Source: Planctomycetota bacterium
GTDB taxonomy: Bacteria > Planctomycetota > Phycisphaerae > UBA1845
NCBI GenBank assembly: GCA_016860685.1
Contig: BOJX01000014.1
Span: 1-43,871 of the forward strand
Length of the DNA stretch: 43,871 bases
Direction: 5' to 3'
The position numbers and the translations under genes were made by a program. Shown here one piece after another: positions 25,144 through 33,875 of this stretch (position 1 is the stretch's first letter; each line of letters begins with the position of its first letter). The notes under the pieces are model-generated. The model worked only from the letters and a program-made list of their open reading frames with translations. It was not told the origin of the DNA and did no database searches.

Positions 25144-25215
25144 CTACCCGGCCTGGACTCGAACCAGGAATACCAGAACCAAAACCTGGTGTGTTACCGA
25201 TTACACCACCGGGCA
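25144..25215 (-). tRNA. tRNA-Gln (anticodon TTG)
   Basis: The 72-base sequence folds into a full cloverleaf. The acceptor TGCCCGG/CCGGGTA has one G-U pair, the D stem is GTGT/ACAC, and the anticodon stem is CCAGG/TCTGG with loop TTTTGGT (anticodon TTG). The T arm is CCTGG TTCGAGT CCAGG, and the discriminator base is G. CCA is not encoded. It precedes prs in the same direction and may share its transcript. Confidence 0.95.
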
Positions 25216-25746
25216 AAACGCCTTCGCCCGTCAACGAAAACTCCTGAACCCCGCATTGCGGGTTTCAGATCTCAGATTTCGGATCGCCGATCGCGAACAC
25301 CGCGCAACGCTCAGCACCACAATACAGGCACAACCCGATACCCGTAAAAAGCGGCGTGAACTTCCGCAAAGGAAGGATCGCGGCCGCCGGGAAACCGAGG
25401 CCTAAGCGCCTTGCCGCGTACTGCCGGCGCCCATCAGCCGCTGCGGAACCTGCCGATTCCGCCCGACCCGCCCCTTAAAGGCTTCCCGTAACCCCCGTCG
25501 TGCCGTCGCCCGGCCCACCGGAAAAGAGCGGAACCTTAACCGCAACCCCGCTCCCCGTCAACCCGCTCCCGGTGCGAACCCCGCCGCCCCGCCGCCCAGC
25601 CCAACCCCTCGAGCGCAAGCATCGCCCCGCCCCCCTGCCGCCGTCCCGTCAGGCGGAAAGCACGCGCCCCGCCCCCGTCCGTCGAAGGCACGGTCCGCCT
25701 TCCAGGAAATTCGGTCGTCACGACCCCAATCAGGGGGGCGGTGCGG
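25216..25746. other. 531 bp gap without a recognisable gene
   Basis: The sequence is C-rich on the plus strand and all frames are short or of shadow composition. A small inverted repeat CCCGCATTGCGGG lies at about 25253-25265, just upstream of the tRNA on its strand. No SRP, tmRNA or RNase P signature was seen. Confidence 0.5.
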
Positions 25747-27081
25747 TTACGGCTCGCTGATGAAGTGCATGTTGGCCGCGATGTCCGTCAGGAAGCGCGG
25801 CTCGATGTCGAACGCACCGATGCCGTTGTGACACCGGAGACAGACGAAGTCGAGCGTCACCGCCGCACGCCCCTCCGCGTCCGTGCGCACCTGCGCAAGA
25901 TCCTCGGTGAACATGTCCGTGTAAGTGACCGACGAACTGTCGATGCGGAAGATGTGCGTGCGCGTGTCGCCCATCCGGCCCAGTTCCCCGACGACCTCAG
26001 CCGTCGCCGATGAGGCGCTCTTCCCCGCGAAAGGCATGTGACAGCTTTCGCAGGACAGAACCTCGGTGTAATCCCCGCGCGTGAACACCTTCCCCTCGTG
26101 CTTGCCCATGTTCTGGTCCGCGTGACAATCCGTGCAGGCATTCCGGATCGCGTTGGCCCGGTCGTAGGCGACGGACACGTGCGGATCGTGGCAGGTGGCG
26201 CATCCGAACGAGGCATGCCCGCCGCTGGCGAGCAGTTCGGGATATTGCTCATGATGCTGGATGTAGCCGCCCTTCGCGATGATGACGTTGGGGTTGTCGC
26301 CGCGCGTGTGACATTTGCCGCAGGTGTCCTCGCCGGTGGCGGAAGTGTAGATGGCGCCGGTGTCGATCACAACCTCACCCGCAACCGTCGTGAAGTGGTT
26401 GCCGCCCGGACCGTGGCATTCCTCGCACTGCACGCCGGGCTCCTGCCACGTGCCGACGAATCCCGGGCGGTTCTCCTGATACTCGGGAAAATCCTCGTCC
26501 TGCGGACGGGCCCCGGTCGTGTGACAGTAGAAGCAGGAATACGCATAAGGCTTCTCGGCCTCGGCGTCAGGCTCGTACGCCACGAATCCCGGCGTCGTCC
26601 CGTTGGCGGGATGCGCCAGGTTCCACTGCGTCGGCACGCCGGTGACGCCGGTGACGAGAATGTAGCCGTTGTTGTCGATGAAACGGGCCTTTTTCGTGTA
26701 ACCGCCGATGACGTAAGCGATGTCCGACCAGTCGAATCCCTCGGGAGGCGTCGGTACGCCGGCGAGCGTTCCCTCCTCGGGAAACGACGGCGGCTCCCCT
26801 TGAACTCGCGTCAGCTTGTGCGAGTGTCCGTGGACCCGGTGCTGATCCGCGACCTCCGCATGACACTGGCGGCAGGCGTCGGCGCCGACGTACGCCGCGC
26901 CCTTGTTGGTCGGGTCCGTCGAGTTGCCGAACGGGGGAACGTTGTCGTTCTCGTTGGACGACGGCGGCGTCACGTTGATCGTGCAACCCGCCGCAATAAC
27001 GAGCGCCGCAACCGTAACCAGCGCCCCCGATTTCACTGTAAATAGGCCGCGCCCCCGCACAGACTTTGCAGCCTGCGACAT
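25747..27081 (-). CDS. Octaheme c-type cytochrome lipoprotein
   Basis: The 444-residue protein contains eight CxxCH heme-binding motifs, at residues 70, 183, 219, 254, 294, 316, 344 and 414. The leader ends VIAAGC, a lipobox at Cys33, so it is probably a lipid-anchored protein exposed outside the inner membrane. After the Cys comes an Asn/Asp linker (SSNENDNVPP). GGGAGG lies 6 bases before the chosen ATG; an ATG at 27123 would add 14 residues. The block DWSDIAYVIGGYTKKARFI between hemes 1 and 2 occurs in related multiheme cytochromes of the c554-like group. It should carry electrons in the periplasm or at the outer membrane. The barrel gene diverges from it. Confidence 0.9.
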   Translation of the reverse strand: MSQAAKSVRGRGLFTVKSGALVTVAALVIAAGCTINVTPPSSNENDNVPPFGNSTDPTNKGAAYVGADACRQCHAEVADQHRVHGHSHKLTRVQGEPPSFPEEGTLAGVPTPPEGFDWSDIAYVIGGYTKKARFIDNNGYILVTGVTGVPTQWNLAHPANGTTPGFVAYEPDAEAEKPYAYSCFYCHTTGARPQDEDFPEYQENRPGFVGTWQEPGVQCEECHGPGGNHFTTVAGEVVIDTGAIYTSATGEDTCGKCHTRGDNPNVIIAKGGYIQHHEQYPELLASGGHASFGCATCHDPHVSVAYDRANAIRNACTDCHADQNMGKHEGKVFTRGDYTEVLSCESCHMPFAGKSASSATAEVVGELGRMGDTRTHIFRIDSSSVTYTDMFTEDLAQVRTDAEGRAAVTLDFVCLRCHNGIGAFDIEPRFLTDIAANMHFISEP

Positions 27082-27220
27082 ATCCAACCTCCCGTTTGTG
27101 GTCTGCCTGCACGAAATCGCCAACGCCCACCCGGACGCCCGATCGCGTACTTCGTCACCCGCAGGGAGGGATGAATACGCCTGACGGCGGTTCCCGACCT
27201 GCTCTCACGGCCCGCGCGGC

Positions 27221-27248
27221 AGATTACACGTTCGCGCCGTGAAGTCAA
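27221..27248 (-). promoter_or_regulatory. Candidate promoter of the octaheme cytochrome gene
   Basis: On the minus strand TTGACT (27243-27248) is followed after 16 bases by TAATCT (27221-27226). The -35 box is good, the -10 weak. The leader would be about 130 bases. Confidence 0.35.
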
Positions 27249-27505
27249 CAAAAACTTGTCGGGCCTCTTCGGGTCGCGGCTGATCTTCGCAGCTTCCCTG
27301 GCGGCGCGCGGCTCGATCGGTATGTAGACGGTTGGCAGCGCGCTTCGGGTCTGTTTCAATACGACCGAACCGCGCAGCGCGGGCGCGGGATCAGATCGGC
27401 TTTGGCGGATGCCCGATCCGCGGAGGTCCGCGGACGCACGCGCTCGTGCGCTCGTGCGCCAGCGATCGATGCGCGGTCGCCGCGTCACAACAGTCGAGGA
27501 CAACG
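27249..27505. other. Divergent intergenic region between cytochrome and barrel genes
   Basis: This region holds no supported gene. The frame of the barrel protein is open back to 27332 but without conserved text. A GATCCGCGGAGGTCCGCGG palindrome at about 27416-27434 resembles repeat family 2, with a CGCTCGTGCGCTCGTGCG duplication just after. Confidence 0.45.
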
Positions 27506-29590
27506 GTGCGGGAAGGCACGCTTCTGCTGCTGATGCTGGTGGTTCCCGGCGCAACGACGGCCCAGCCGGCGCGCCGCGACCCCGACGTTGCTTCCGCTCC
27601 GCCGGAGGAACCGCCCCTCGCCCGCCGCTACCGGCTGGACTTGACCGATCCGTTTCTGAATCTCGAATCCAGTCTGGAGTCGAGGCGCGTGACGTCGCGG
27701 TCTTCCGCAATCGGGCGGACGCGTCGGACGGACCGGGCGCTGGAGTTTCGCGAGTCGCTCGGCTTCTCGCTCGACGGTCACGCGTTCGGCGAGGAGACGC
27801 TCCAGTTCTCGGGGGACGTGGAACTCGGGCTTGCGCAGTCGCGGTTCCACCGGTCGGTCGACGGCATTTCTGAGACGGACACGGACTCGGGCACACTCGT
27901 CCGTTACGACCTGGCGCTGACGCTCTTTCCGAATGAACCGGCGTCGTTCGACGCCTACGCCCGGCGCTCGCGCGACCGCATCCCGCGCCGCTTTCTGCCG
28001 TCGCTGATTGAGGACAGCGAAGAATACGGGCTTGCGTTTCTTCTCACGACGCCAACGACCCGCACCGATATCGGCTTCGATCTGTCCGACGTGCAGCGCA
28101 CGGGGAACGTGTCCGGCGAGGATGATGAATCCCGCGAGCGCGCTCGCTTCCACGTCGATCACCGGTGGGACATCAGCGACGGGCACGGGTTGCGGCTGAC
28201 CTACGATCATGAGGACGCCGAAAGCGAGTACCAGGGCTCGCGCGGCTCGCTGGACACGCGGCGCGACGAGCTTCGCGTCGAGCATCGGATCGAGTTCGGA
28301 CGCGAGGGCCGACACGCGTGGGATCTGCTGCTGCGGCACAACGACGAGGAGGGCGACCTCGCCCGCGACGAAACTGAATTCGCCCCACGTCTGACCTTTC
28401 GGCATACCGACCGCTTTCAGACCACCTGGCGCTACAACCTCTACAAGACCGACCCGGACGGGCTGTCGATCGACCGGCACAAGGCTGACGTCGAAGCCGC
28501 GTGGGACATTACCGATGAGCTTCGGCTTACCGCCGACGCCTTCTGGCGCGTCGAGCGCGTCGAGGATGATGTCGAGACCTACGAATACGGCGGTCTGCTG
28601 GACGTCAGCTTCGACCACCCGACGCGGTGGGGGCGGCTGACGATCGACGGCGCGGTGAACCTCGTGCGGGCCGAGACGACCGGCGACGGGCCGATCTCCG
28701 TCGTGCGCGGCGAGACGCACACGCTGGACACGGTGCGGCCCGCGGTGCTGCGCAAGTCCGACGTGCGGCGTTTCAGCCTCCGCGCCTTCAATGCGTCGCG
28801 TACGCGGATCTACGCCGAGGGGCTGGATTACACTGTGACGCAGGCGGGCCGGCTGACGTTCGTCCGCCGCATCCTCTCCGGCGACATTGCGGACGGCGAG
28901 GCGGTGTCCTTCGACTACGAGTACCGCGTCCCGACCGGCTCCCGGACGGACACGGTGCAGACGGACCTGCGCATCGAGCACGCCTTCGACGGCGGTCTGA
29001 CGCCTTACTACCTCTGGCGGAACCGGCGGCAGTGGGTGGACGAGCCGGAGTTCCGCCGGCCTTTCGCGGCGGATTTCTTCGACCCGGTCTTCGACGCCTT
29101 CGCGGACAACACGGATCACCACCGCATCGGCCTCCGTTACGAGCGCGACCGGTGGACCGTGTCGGGCGAGTTCGAGCTTTTCAACGACTCGGTGCTGCCG
29201 TATGAGGCGTGGCACGTCAACGGGCGTGCGGACCTGCTGCGAACCCCCGGGCACACGATCGACGCCTCGGCGATGCTCTCGCACTTCCGCTTCGACGGCG
29301 ACTTCGACCCGCGCCGCGTGACCGCATTCGACGCTGACCTGAAGGATACGCTGCAATTCTCGGATCATCTTTCGACCTCGCTCGGCGTGGGCTACCGACA
29401 TGAGCGGGACTCGATCGACGGCACGACGCAGGGCGTGGACCTCGAGGGGACGATCCGCCTGACACGCGGGCTTCTGGATGTCGAACTGACCGCCGAATAC
29501 GATCTGCTCGATATCGGCGACGGCGAGGACCGGGGCTACGGAGTCTGGCTCAACGTCCGTCGGGAGCTGTCGGACCTGGTGCGGCGGTAA
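27506..29590 (+). CDS. Putative outer-membrane beta-barrel protein next to a multiheme cytochrome
   Basis: 694 residues from GTG; GAGGA stands 6 bases upstream, and MREGTLLLLMLVVPGATTAQ is a clean signal peptide. The mature protein shows long alternating polar/nonpolar runs with aromatic residues at strand ends (LRLTYDHEDAESEY, WDLLLRHNDEEG, TTWRYNLYKTDPDG, HHRIGLRYERDRWTV, LSTSLGVGYRHERD), typical of outer-membrane barrels. A soluble-looking insert at about 435-475 (RIYAEGLDYTVTQAGRL, then ILSGDIADGEAVSFDYEY) resembles an Ig-like or plug module. There is no CxxCH. The length is similar to MtrB-type porins, but no sequence match to MtrB is claimed and its N-terminal CxxC is absent. The partner and pore function are inferred. 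Confidence 0.75.
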   Translation: MREGTLLLLMLVVPGATTAQPARRDPDVASAPPEEPPLARRYRLDLTDPFLNLESSLESRRVTSRSSAIGRTRRTDRALEFRESLGFSLDGHAFGEETLQFSGDVELGLAQSRFHRSVDGISETDTDSGTLVRYDLALTLFPNEPASFDAYARRSRDRIPRRFLPSLIEDSEEYGLAFLLTTPTTRTDIGFDLSDVQRTGNVSGEDDESRERARFHVDHRWDISDGHGLRLTYDHEDAESEYQGSRGSLDTRRDELRVEHRIEFGREGRHAWDLLLRHNDEEGDLARDETEFAPRLTFRHTDRFQTTWRYNLYKTDPDGLSIDRHKADVEAAWDITDELRLTADAFWRVERVEDDVETYEYGGLLDVSFDHPTRWGRLTIDGAVNLVRAETTGDGPISVVRGETHTLDTVRPAVLRKSDVRRFSLRAFNASRTRIYAEGLDYTVTQAGRLTFVRRILSGDIADGEAVSFDYEYRVPTGSRTDTVQTDLRIEHAFDGGLTPYYLWRNRRQWVDEPEFRRPFAADFFDPVFDAFADNTDHHRIGLRYERDRWTVSGEFELFNDSVLPYEAWHVNGRADLLRTPGHTIDASAMLSHFRFDGDFDPRRVTAFDADLKDTLQFSDHLSTSLGVGYRHERDSIDGTTQGVDLEGTIRLTRGLLDVELTAEYDLLDIGDGEDRGYGVWLNVRRELSDLVRR

Positions 29591-29611
29591 GGGCAAGAAA
29601 AGCTCACCGCG

Positions 29612-31051
29612 GTGAACATGCCGAAGGATCGACTCAAAGACGTCCGCAATTACTACGACGTGATCGTCATCGGCTCGGGCCTGGCGGGGCTGACCTGCGC
29701 GAACGTGCTGGCGAAGGCGGGACGGAGCGTCCTGCTGCTGGAGCAGCATTACAACTTCGGGGGGATGGCGACGTGGTTCCGCCGTCCCGGCGGGCGCATC
29801 TTCGACATCTCGCTGCACGGGTTTCCGGTGGGGATGATCAAGAGCTGCCGGCGGTATTGGACGGAGGAGATCGCCGGAAACATCCGCCAGCTCAAGGGCA
29901 TCCGCTTCGACAATCCGCAGTTCACGCTCGAGACGACGTTCGACCGGGCGGACTTCACGCGCCTTCTGACCGAGCGCTTCGGCGTGGAGGCGGCGACGGT
30001 GGAGGCGTTCTTCGACACCGCGCGGGGGATGGACTTCTACGACGATCAGACGATGACGACGCGGGAGCTGTTTCAACGCTTTTTCCCGGGGCGCACGGAC
30101 GTCTGGCGCCTGCTGATGGAGCCGATCAACTACGCCAACGGCTCGACGCTCGACGACCCGGCGATCAGCTACGGGATCGTCTTCTCGAACTTCATGAGCA
30201 AAGGCGTCTACATTTATCAAGGCGGCACCGACGACCTGATCTTCAAGATGAAAACGGAGCTGAAGCGCAACGGCGTGGATCTTCGGCAGCAGGTGCTTGT
30301 CGAGCGCATTCTCGTGGAGAACGGACGGGCGTGCGGCGTCGTGGCGGACGGGCGGGCGATCCGCGGCGGAAGCGTGGTCTCCAACGCCAACCTGAAGAAC
30401 ACGGTCCTGAAGATGCTCGATCCGTCCGTCGTGCCCGAGGACTATCTCGACGAAGTCCGCCGGGTGCGCCTTGCCAACAGCAGTTGCCAGGTTTACATGG
30501 CGGTGCGCCAGGGCGAGCGCATCCCCTACGTCGGCGACCTGTTGTTCACGTCCACCTGGCCGGAGTTCGACTTCGAGGCGATGTGCGCGCGGGAGGTCAC
30601 CAGCCGGACGTTCTCGCTGTATTACCCGGACACGCGTCCGCACCACCCGGAGCGTTATTACATCGTGTCCTCGACGAACGCGAACTGGGCCGACTGGGCG
30701 GACCTCGACGAAGCAGCCTACCAGCGCGAGAAGCAGCGGCTGATCGACGCCACGATCGTCGGACTGGAGAAATACCTTCCCGGCGTAAGTTCGATCATCG
30801 ACCACGTCGAGGCGAGCACGCCCCGGACGTTCGCGCATTACACGCAGCACATGCTCGGAGCGACCTTCGGCACGAAATTCGAGGGCCTCAAGGCCAGCAT
30901 GGACCTGCCGAAGCGCGTGCCGGGGCTGTTTCACACCGGGTCCGTCGGCATCATCATGTCGGGCTGGCTGGGTACGATCAATTACGGCGTGATCGTCGCC
31001 AACGAAGTGGACGGATTCCTCGGGGCGGGCGCCGCCGCCCGCGCATCGTAG
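29612..31051 (+). CDS. FAD-dependent oxidoreductase, phytoene desaturase/retinol saturase type
   Basis: 479 residues from GTG at 29612, or 477 from ATG at 29618. The FAD-binding fold opens with [31 protein letters not shown], holding GxGxxG at 21-26 and the ribose-binding Glu44. The C-terminal motif [29 protein letters not shown] is like the flavin-contacting end of CrtI-type enzymes. The family desaturates, saturates or isomerises isoprenoid or lipid substrates. No phytoene synthase is nearby, so the substrate is unknown. It follows the barrel gene by 21 bp and is probably co-transcribed. Confidence 0.88.
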   Translation: MNMPKDRLKDVRNYYDVIVIGSGLAGLTCANVLAKAGRSVLLLEQHYNFGGMATWFRRPGGRIFDISLHGFPVGMIKSCRRYWTEEIAGNIRQLKGIRFDNPQFTLETTFDRADFTRLLTERFGVEAATVEAFFDTARGMDFYDDQTMTTRELFQRFFPGRTDVWRLLMEPINYANGSTLDDPAISYGIVFSNFMSKGVYIYQGGTDDLIFKMKTELKRNGVDLRQQVLVERILVENGRACGVVADGRAIRGGSVVSNANLKNTVLKMLDPSVVPEDYLDEVRRVRLANSSCQVYMAVRQGERIPYVGDLLFTSTWPEFDFEAMCAREVTSRTFSLYYPDTRPHHPERYYIVSSTNANWADWADLDEAAYQREKQRLIDATIVGLEKYLPGVSSIIDHVEASTPRTFAHYTQHMLGATFGTKFEGLKASMDLPKRVPGLFHTGSVGIIMSGWLGTINYGVIVANEVDGFLGAGAAARAS

Positions 31052-31115
31052 ACGCCGCCGTGGAACCGAGCCGCGCCGGTCAGGAAGCGCTCCGCGTGCC
31101 GACGCCCTGAGTTGC

Positions 31116-31267
31116 ACGCCCGTGGCTTCAGCCCGGATCGCGAAGCTCCAGTCCGCTGGACCGGAACCTCGCAGGCCGCACGGGCGGACCGGAGGTCCGC
31201 GATCCGACGAAGTTTCCGGCGGCGCGGCGTGAGACGAGCGTTCGCGCGGGCTGAAGCCCGCGGCTCA
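31116..31267. repeat. Compound repeat element with nested inverted repeats
   Basis: The outer ends, GTGGCTTCAGCCCG at 31122-31135 and CGGGCTGAAGCCCGCGGCTC at 31247-31266, are inverted copies. Inside them, family 2 units face each other at 31134-31157 and 31184-31206. It lies in the 255 bp gap before the ADP-ribosylglycohydrolase gene and encodes no protein. Confidence 0.75.
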
Positions 31268-31306
31268 GGGGGCGCTCGTACGTGAATCATGATTTAGGAT
31301 GCGTTT

Positions 31307-33061
31307 ATGCCGACCGAGTTGCGCCTTCCGCTTGCCGAATATCGCCGCAAGGTCTACGCCTCGTGGATCGGGCAGTGCGTCGGCAATATGTTCGGACTCG
31401 GCTACGAGAACGTCTACCTCGACGAACCGATGCCCGAAGGCGAAACCCCGGCGTGGAAGGAGTGGGTGCTCGACCTGGTGCGCCAGGCCGACGGGGCGTT
31501 CTCCGACGACGACACCGACATCGAGTACATGTACCTGCTGGCGATGGAGGAAGCCGGTGATCGGGACGTCACGTATGACGAGTTGGCGCGGCGCTGGATG
31601 CACCACGTGCGCAGTCACGTCTGGGTGGCGAACCGGGCGGCACTGGGCCTGATGCACCACGGTCTGCGCCCGCCGCTGACCGGACAGCGCGGAATCAATC
31701 CGCACGGGTTTCAGATCGACCCGCAGCTTGTGAACGAGATCTGGGGCGTGACCGCGCCGGGCCTGCTGCGTTACGCGGCGGAGAAATCCGCGTGGGCAGC
31801 GCGGGTGATGGCGGACGGGTGGGGCATCGAACCGACGATCCACTACGGCGTGATGTATGCGGCGGCGTTCTTCGAGCGTGACGTGCGGCAGCTGGTTGAC
31901 GTGGCGTGCGATCATCTCCCGCCCGGGGCGCGGTTCAGAGCCACCGTGGCGCACATGCGGCGGCTGCACGAGCAGTTTCCTCAGGACTGGCGGCGTGCGC
32001 GGCGGGAGCTGTGTGAGACGTACTACCACGGCGAACCGGCGGCGACGCGCACGATCTGGAACGCGAATCTCAACGGAGCGTGCGGCATTCTCGCGCTGCT
32101 TTACGGCGGCGGCGATTTCCGGCGGACGCTCGAGATGTGCTGCCGGATCGGGTTCGACGTGGACAATCAGGCCGCCACGATGTGCGGGCTGGTCGCGATC
32201 CTGACCGGAATCGAGGGCATTCCCGCCGACCTGCTTGATCCGCTGTCCGACCGGGCGTGGACGCTGCCTCTGAACGACCGCTATCACAACCGCACCCGCT
32301 TCGATCTTCCGGATGCGCGGTTGACCGACCTGGCGTCGCGGATCGCGGCGCAGGGCGAGCGCGTCATCTGGCGCGCGGGCGGGCGCGTCGAGCGTGACGG
32401 CGCCGCCGAGACCCTCGTCATCCCGTCACAGGTCGGGTTTCGCGCGCCGATCGAACCCGCGCCATCGATCGAGCCGACCCTCGCGACGGGACCGGCGCGA
32501 ACGACCGGCGAGAACCTCGCCCTCTCGGCAGCGCGGATCGTGTCGCACACCGACGTGCTGGATGAGGCGGCGCTCTCGCGCATGATCGTCTTCACGCCGC
32601 GGGCGCTGCTGGCGGACTCCGTGACGGTGATCCGGGATCAGGCGCCGCTGTCCGCGTGGCCCGCGCCGGATGCGGATCCGCCGCTTTCCTTTTACGGCTT
32701 CGTGCCGCCGGGCGCGGACGGCTCAATCCACAGCGCCGGCCCCGAGGCGTATTACGGATATACGTGGACCGCGCCGGTATCAGTCGGCCGGGTGCTGTTT
32801 CGGACCGGCACGCTGGAGGAGGTCGGCGGCTGGTTCATCGATCCGCGAGTCGAGGTGCGCGACGAGTTTGGGGCGTGGCGCGCGGTTCGAGACGCGCGGT
32901 GGCGGCCGAAGTATCCGGCGGGCGAGGAACCGCTGACGAAGGCGCCGTGGGTGCAATACGAGATTCGGTTCGCACCGGTCGCGGTCTGGGGGGTGCGCGT
33001 CATCGGGCGGACGGCGGGCGGTTTCGCGTCGGTCACCACGGTCGCCGCATTCCGGACATGA
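31307..33061 (+). CDS. ADP-ribosylglycohydrolase family protein with C-terminal beta domain
   Basis: 584 residues. The N-terminal two thirds have the ARH fold: WIGQCVGNMFG (20-30), SDDDTDIEYMYL (66-77) with the metal-binding Asp cluster, and GFDVDNQAATMCGLVAI (about 281-297), which corresponds to the second metal site (normally GGDxDTxAA) with Asn replacing Thr. Residues from about 390 are strand-rich (YYGYTWTAPVSVGRVLFRTG), like a discoidin-type carbohydrate-binding module, an unusual addition. The substrate could be ADP-ribose, another nucleotide sugar or a glycoside. There is no signal peptide. TAGGAT sits exactly 6 bases before the ATG, so the message may be leaderless. Confidence 0.85.
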   Translation: MPTELRLPLAEYRRKVYASWIGQCVGNMFGLGYENVYLDEPMPEGETPAWKEWVLDLVRQADGAFSDDDTDIEYMYLLAMEEAGDRDVTYDELARRWMHHVRSHVWVANRAALGLMHHGLRPPLTGQRGINPHGFQIDPQLVNEIWGVTAPGLLRYAAEKSAWAARVMADGWGIEPTIHYGVMYAAAFFERDVRQLVDVACDHLPPGARFRATVAHMRRLHEQFPQDWRRARRELCETYYHGEPAATRTIWNANLNGACGILALLYGGGDFRRTLEMCCRIGFDVDNQAATMCGLVAILTGIEGIPADLLDPLSDRAWTLPLNDRYHNRTRFDLPDARLTDLASRIAAQGERVIWRAGGRVERDGAAETLVIPSQVGFRAPIEPAPSIEPTLATGPARTTGENLALSAARIVSHTDVLDEAALSRMIVFTPRALLADSVTVIRDQAPLSAWPAPDADPPLSFYGFVPPGADGSIHSAGPEAYYGYTWTAPVSVGRVLFRTGTLEEVGGWFIDPRVEVRDEFGAWRAVRDARWRPKYPAGEEPLTKAPWVQYEIRFAPVAVWGVRVIGRTAGGFASVTTVAAFRT

Positions 33062-33119
33062 GCGAGCCTTGCGCCTCAGGCGGTGGGAGCGTTGCGCGTC
33101 GGACTGACGGCGGAGAAGG

Positions 33120-33779
33120 ATGCAGGGGCGTCGCCAAGTCTTGACCGAACTCAGCGTATCGCATATTTGCGCCGAGGTGCAGTCTTTCTACTACGAGGAG
33201 ATCGACTCGACGAATAATGAGGCGCGGCGGCTGCTGGAGCAGGGGCGGATCGCGGACGCGGCGTGGGTGCTGGCGCGCGGGCAGACGAGCGGTCGCGGGA
33301 CACGCGGACGGGTCTGGGTATCACCGGTCGGCGCGGGCCTCTGCCTCTCCGTCGTGCATTCGGCACGCAACATACGTTGGCCGGTGACGACGATGTTCAC
33401 GAAATCCGCAGCGGTCGCCTGTGTTGAGGTTCTGCGCGAAGCGACCGGCGCGACAGTGCGGATCCGCCCGATCAACGACCTGATGATCGACGGAAGAAAA
33501 CTCGGGGGAATTCTCACGGAGACGGTCGTCGCGGCGGACCGCGTCGAAGCGGTGATCACCGGCATCGGGATCAACGTTCGCACGGCGCCGACGCTGACCG
33601 GCGATGACCGGCGGGCGACGACTTGCCTGGCGGCGCTGGCGACCGGGCCGGTTTATGATGACCGGGCGGTGCGCGACCTGGCGGAGCGGATCGCCCGCCG
33701 CGTGAACGCCCGTCACCGCCAGGTCTTCACCGGGGACATCGCCGAGATCGAGCGCCTCGAATGCGACTTCCGGGAGTAA
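33120..33779 (+). CDS. birA: Biotin--protein ligase, catalytic form without DNA-binding domain
   Basis: 219 residues. The conserved elements are EEIDSTNNEA (26-35), the ATP/biotin loop GQTSGRGTRGRVW (54-66), GRKLGGILTE (125-134) and ITGIGINV (146-153). The usual KWPND is replaced by RPIND at 116-120. The N-terminal helix-turn-helix of bifunctional BirA is missing, so it should only attach biotin to carboxylase carrier proteins, not repress transcription. GGAGAAGG lies directly before the ATG. The gene follows the ARH-type gene after 58 bp. Lipoate ligase activity is a less likely alternative. Confidence 0.85.
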   Translation: MQGRRQVLTELSVSHICAEVQSFYYEEIDSTNNEARRLLEQGRIADAAWVLARGQTSGRGTRGRVWVSPVGAGLCLSVVHSARNIRWPVTTMFTKSAAVACVEVLREATGATVRIRPINDLMIDGRKLGGILTETVVAADRVEAVITGIGINVRTAPTLTGDDRRATTCLAALATGPVYDDRAVRDLAERIARRVNARHRQVFTGDIAEIERLECDFRE

Positions 33780-33875
33780 GAACCCTGAGAACCTCGAAAG
33801 GATGAGGCGGACGGCGGAACGATCCCCCGCGGAAGCGAGCCCGGCGCGACGACGACGCAACGCGGCAACCCGATC

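Noticed and set aside
25216-25746. Possible SRP, tmRNA or other structured RNA next to tRNA-Gln
   Set aside because: None of the conserved core sequences of these RNAs is present.
27485-31117. Minus-strand frame of 1210 codons
   Set aside because: It runs opposite both the barrel-like and the FAD oxidoreductase genes, whose motifs are clear. Its own translation is Arg/Val/His-biased and unrecognisable.
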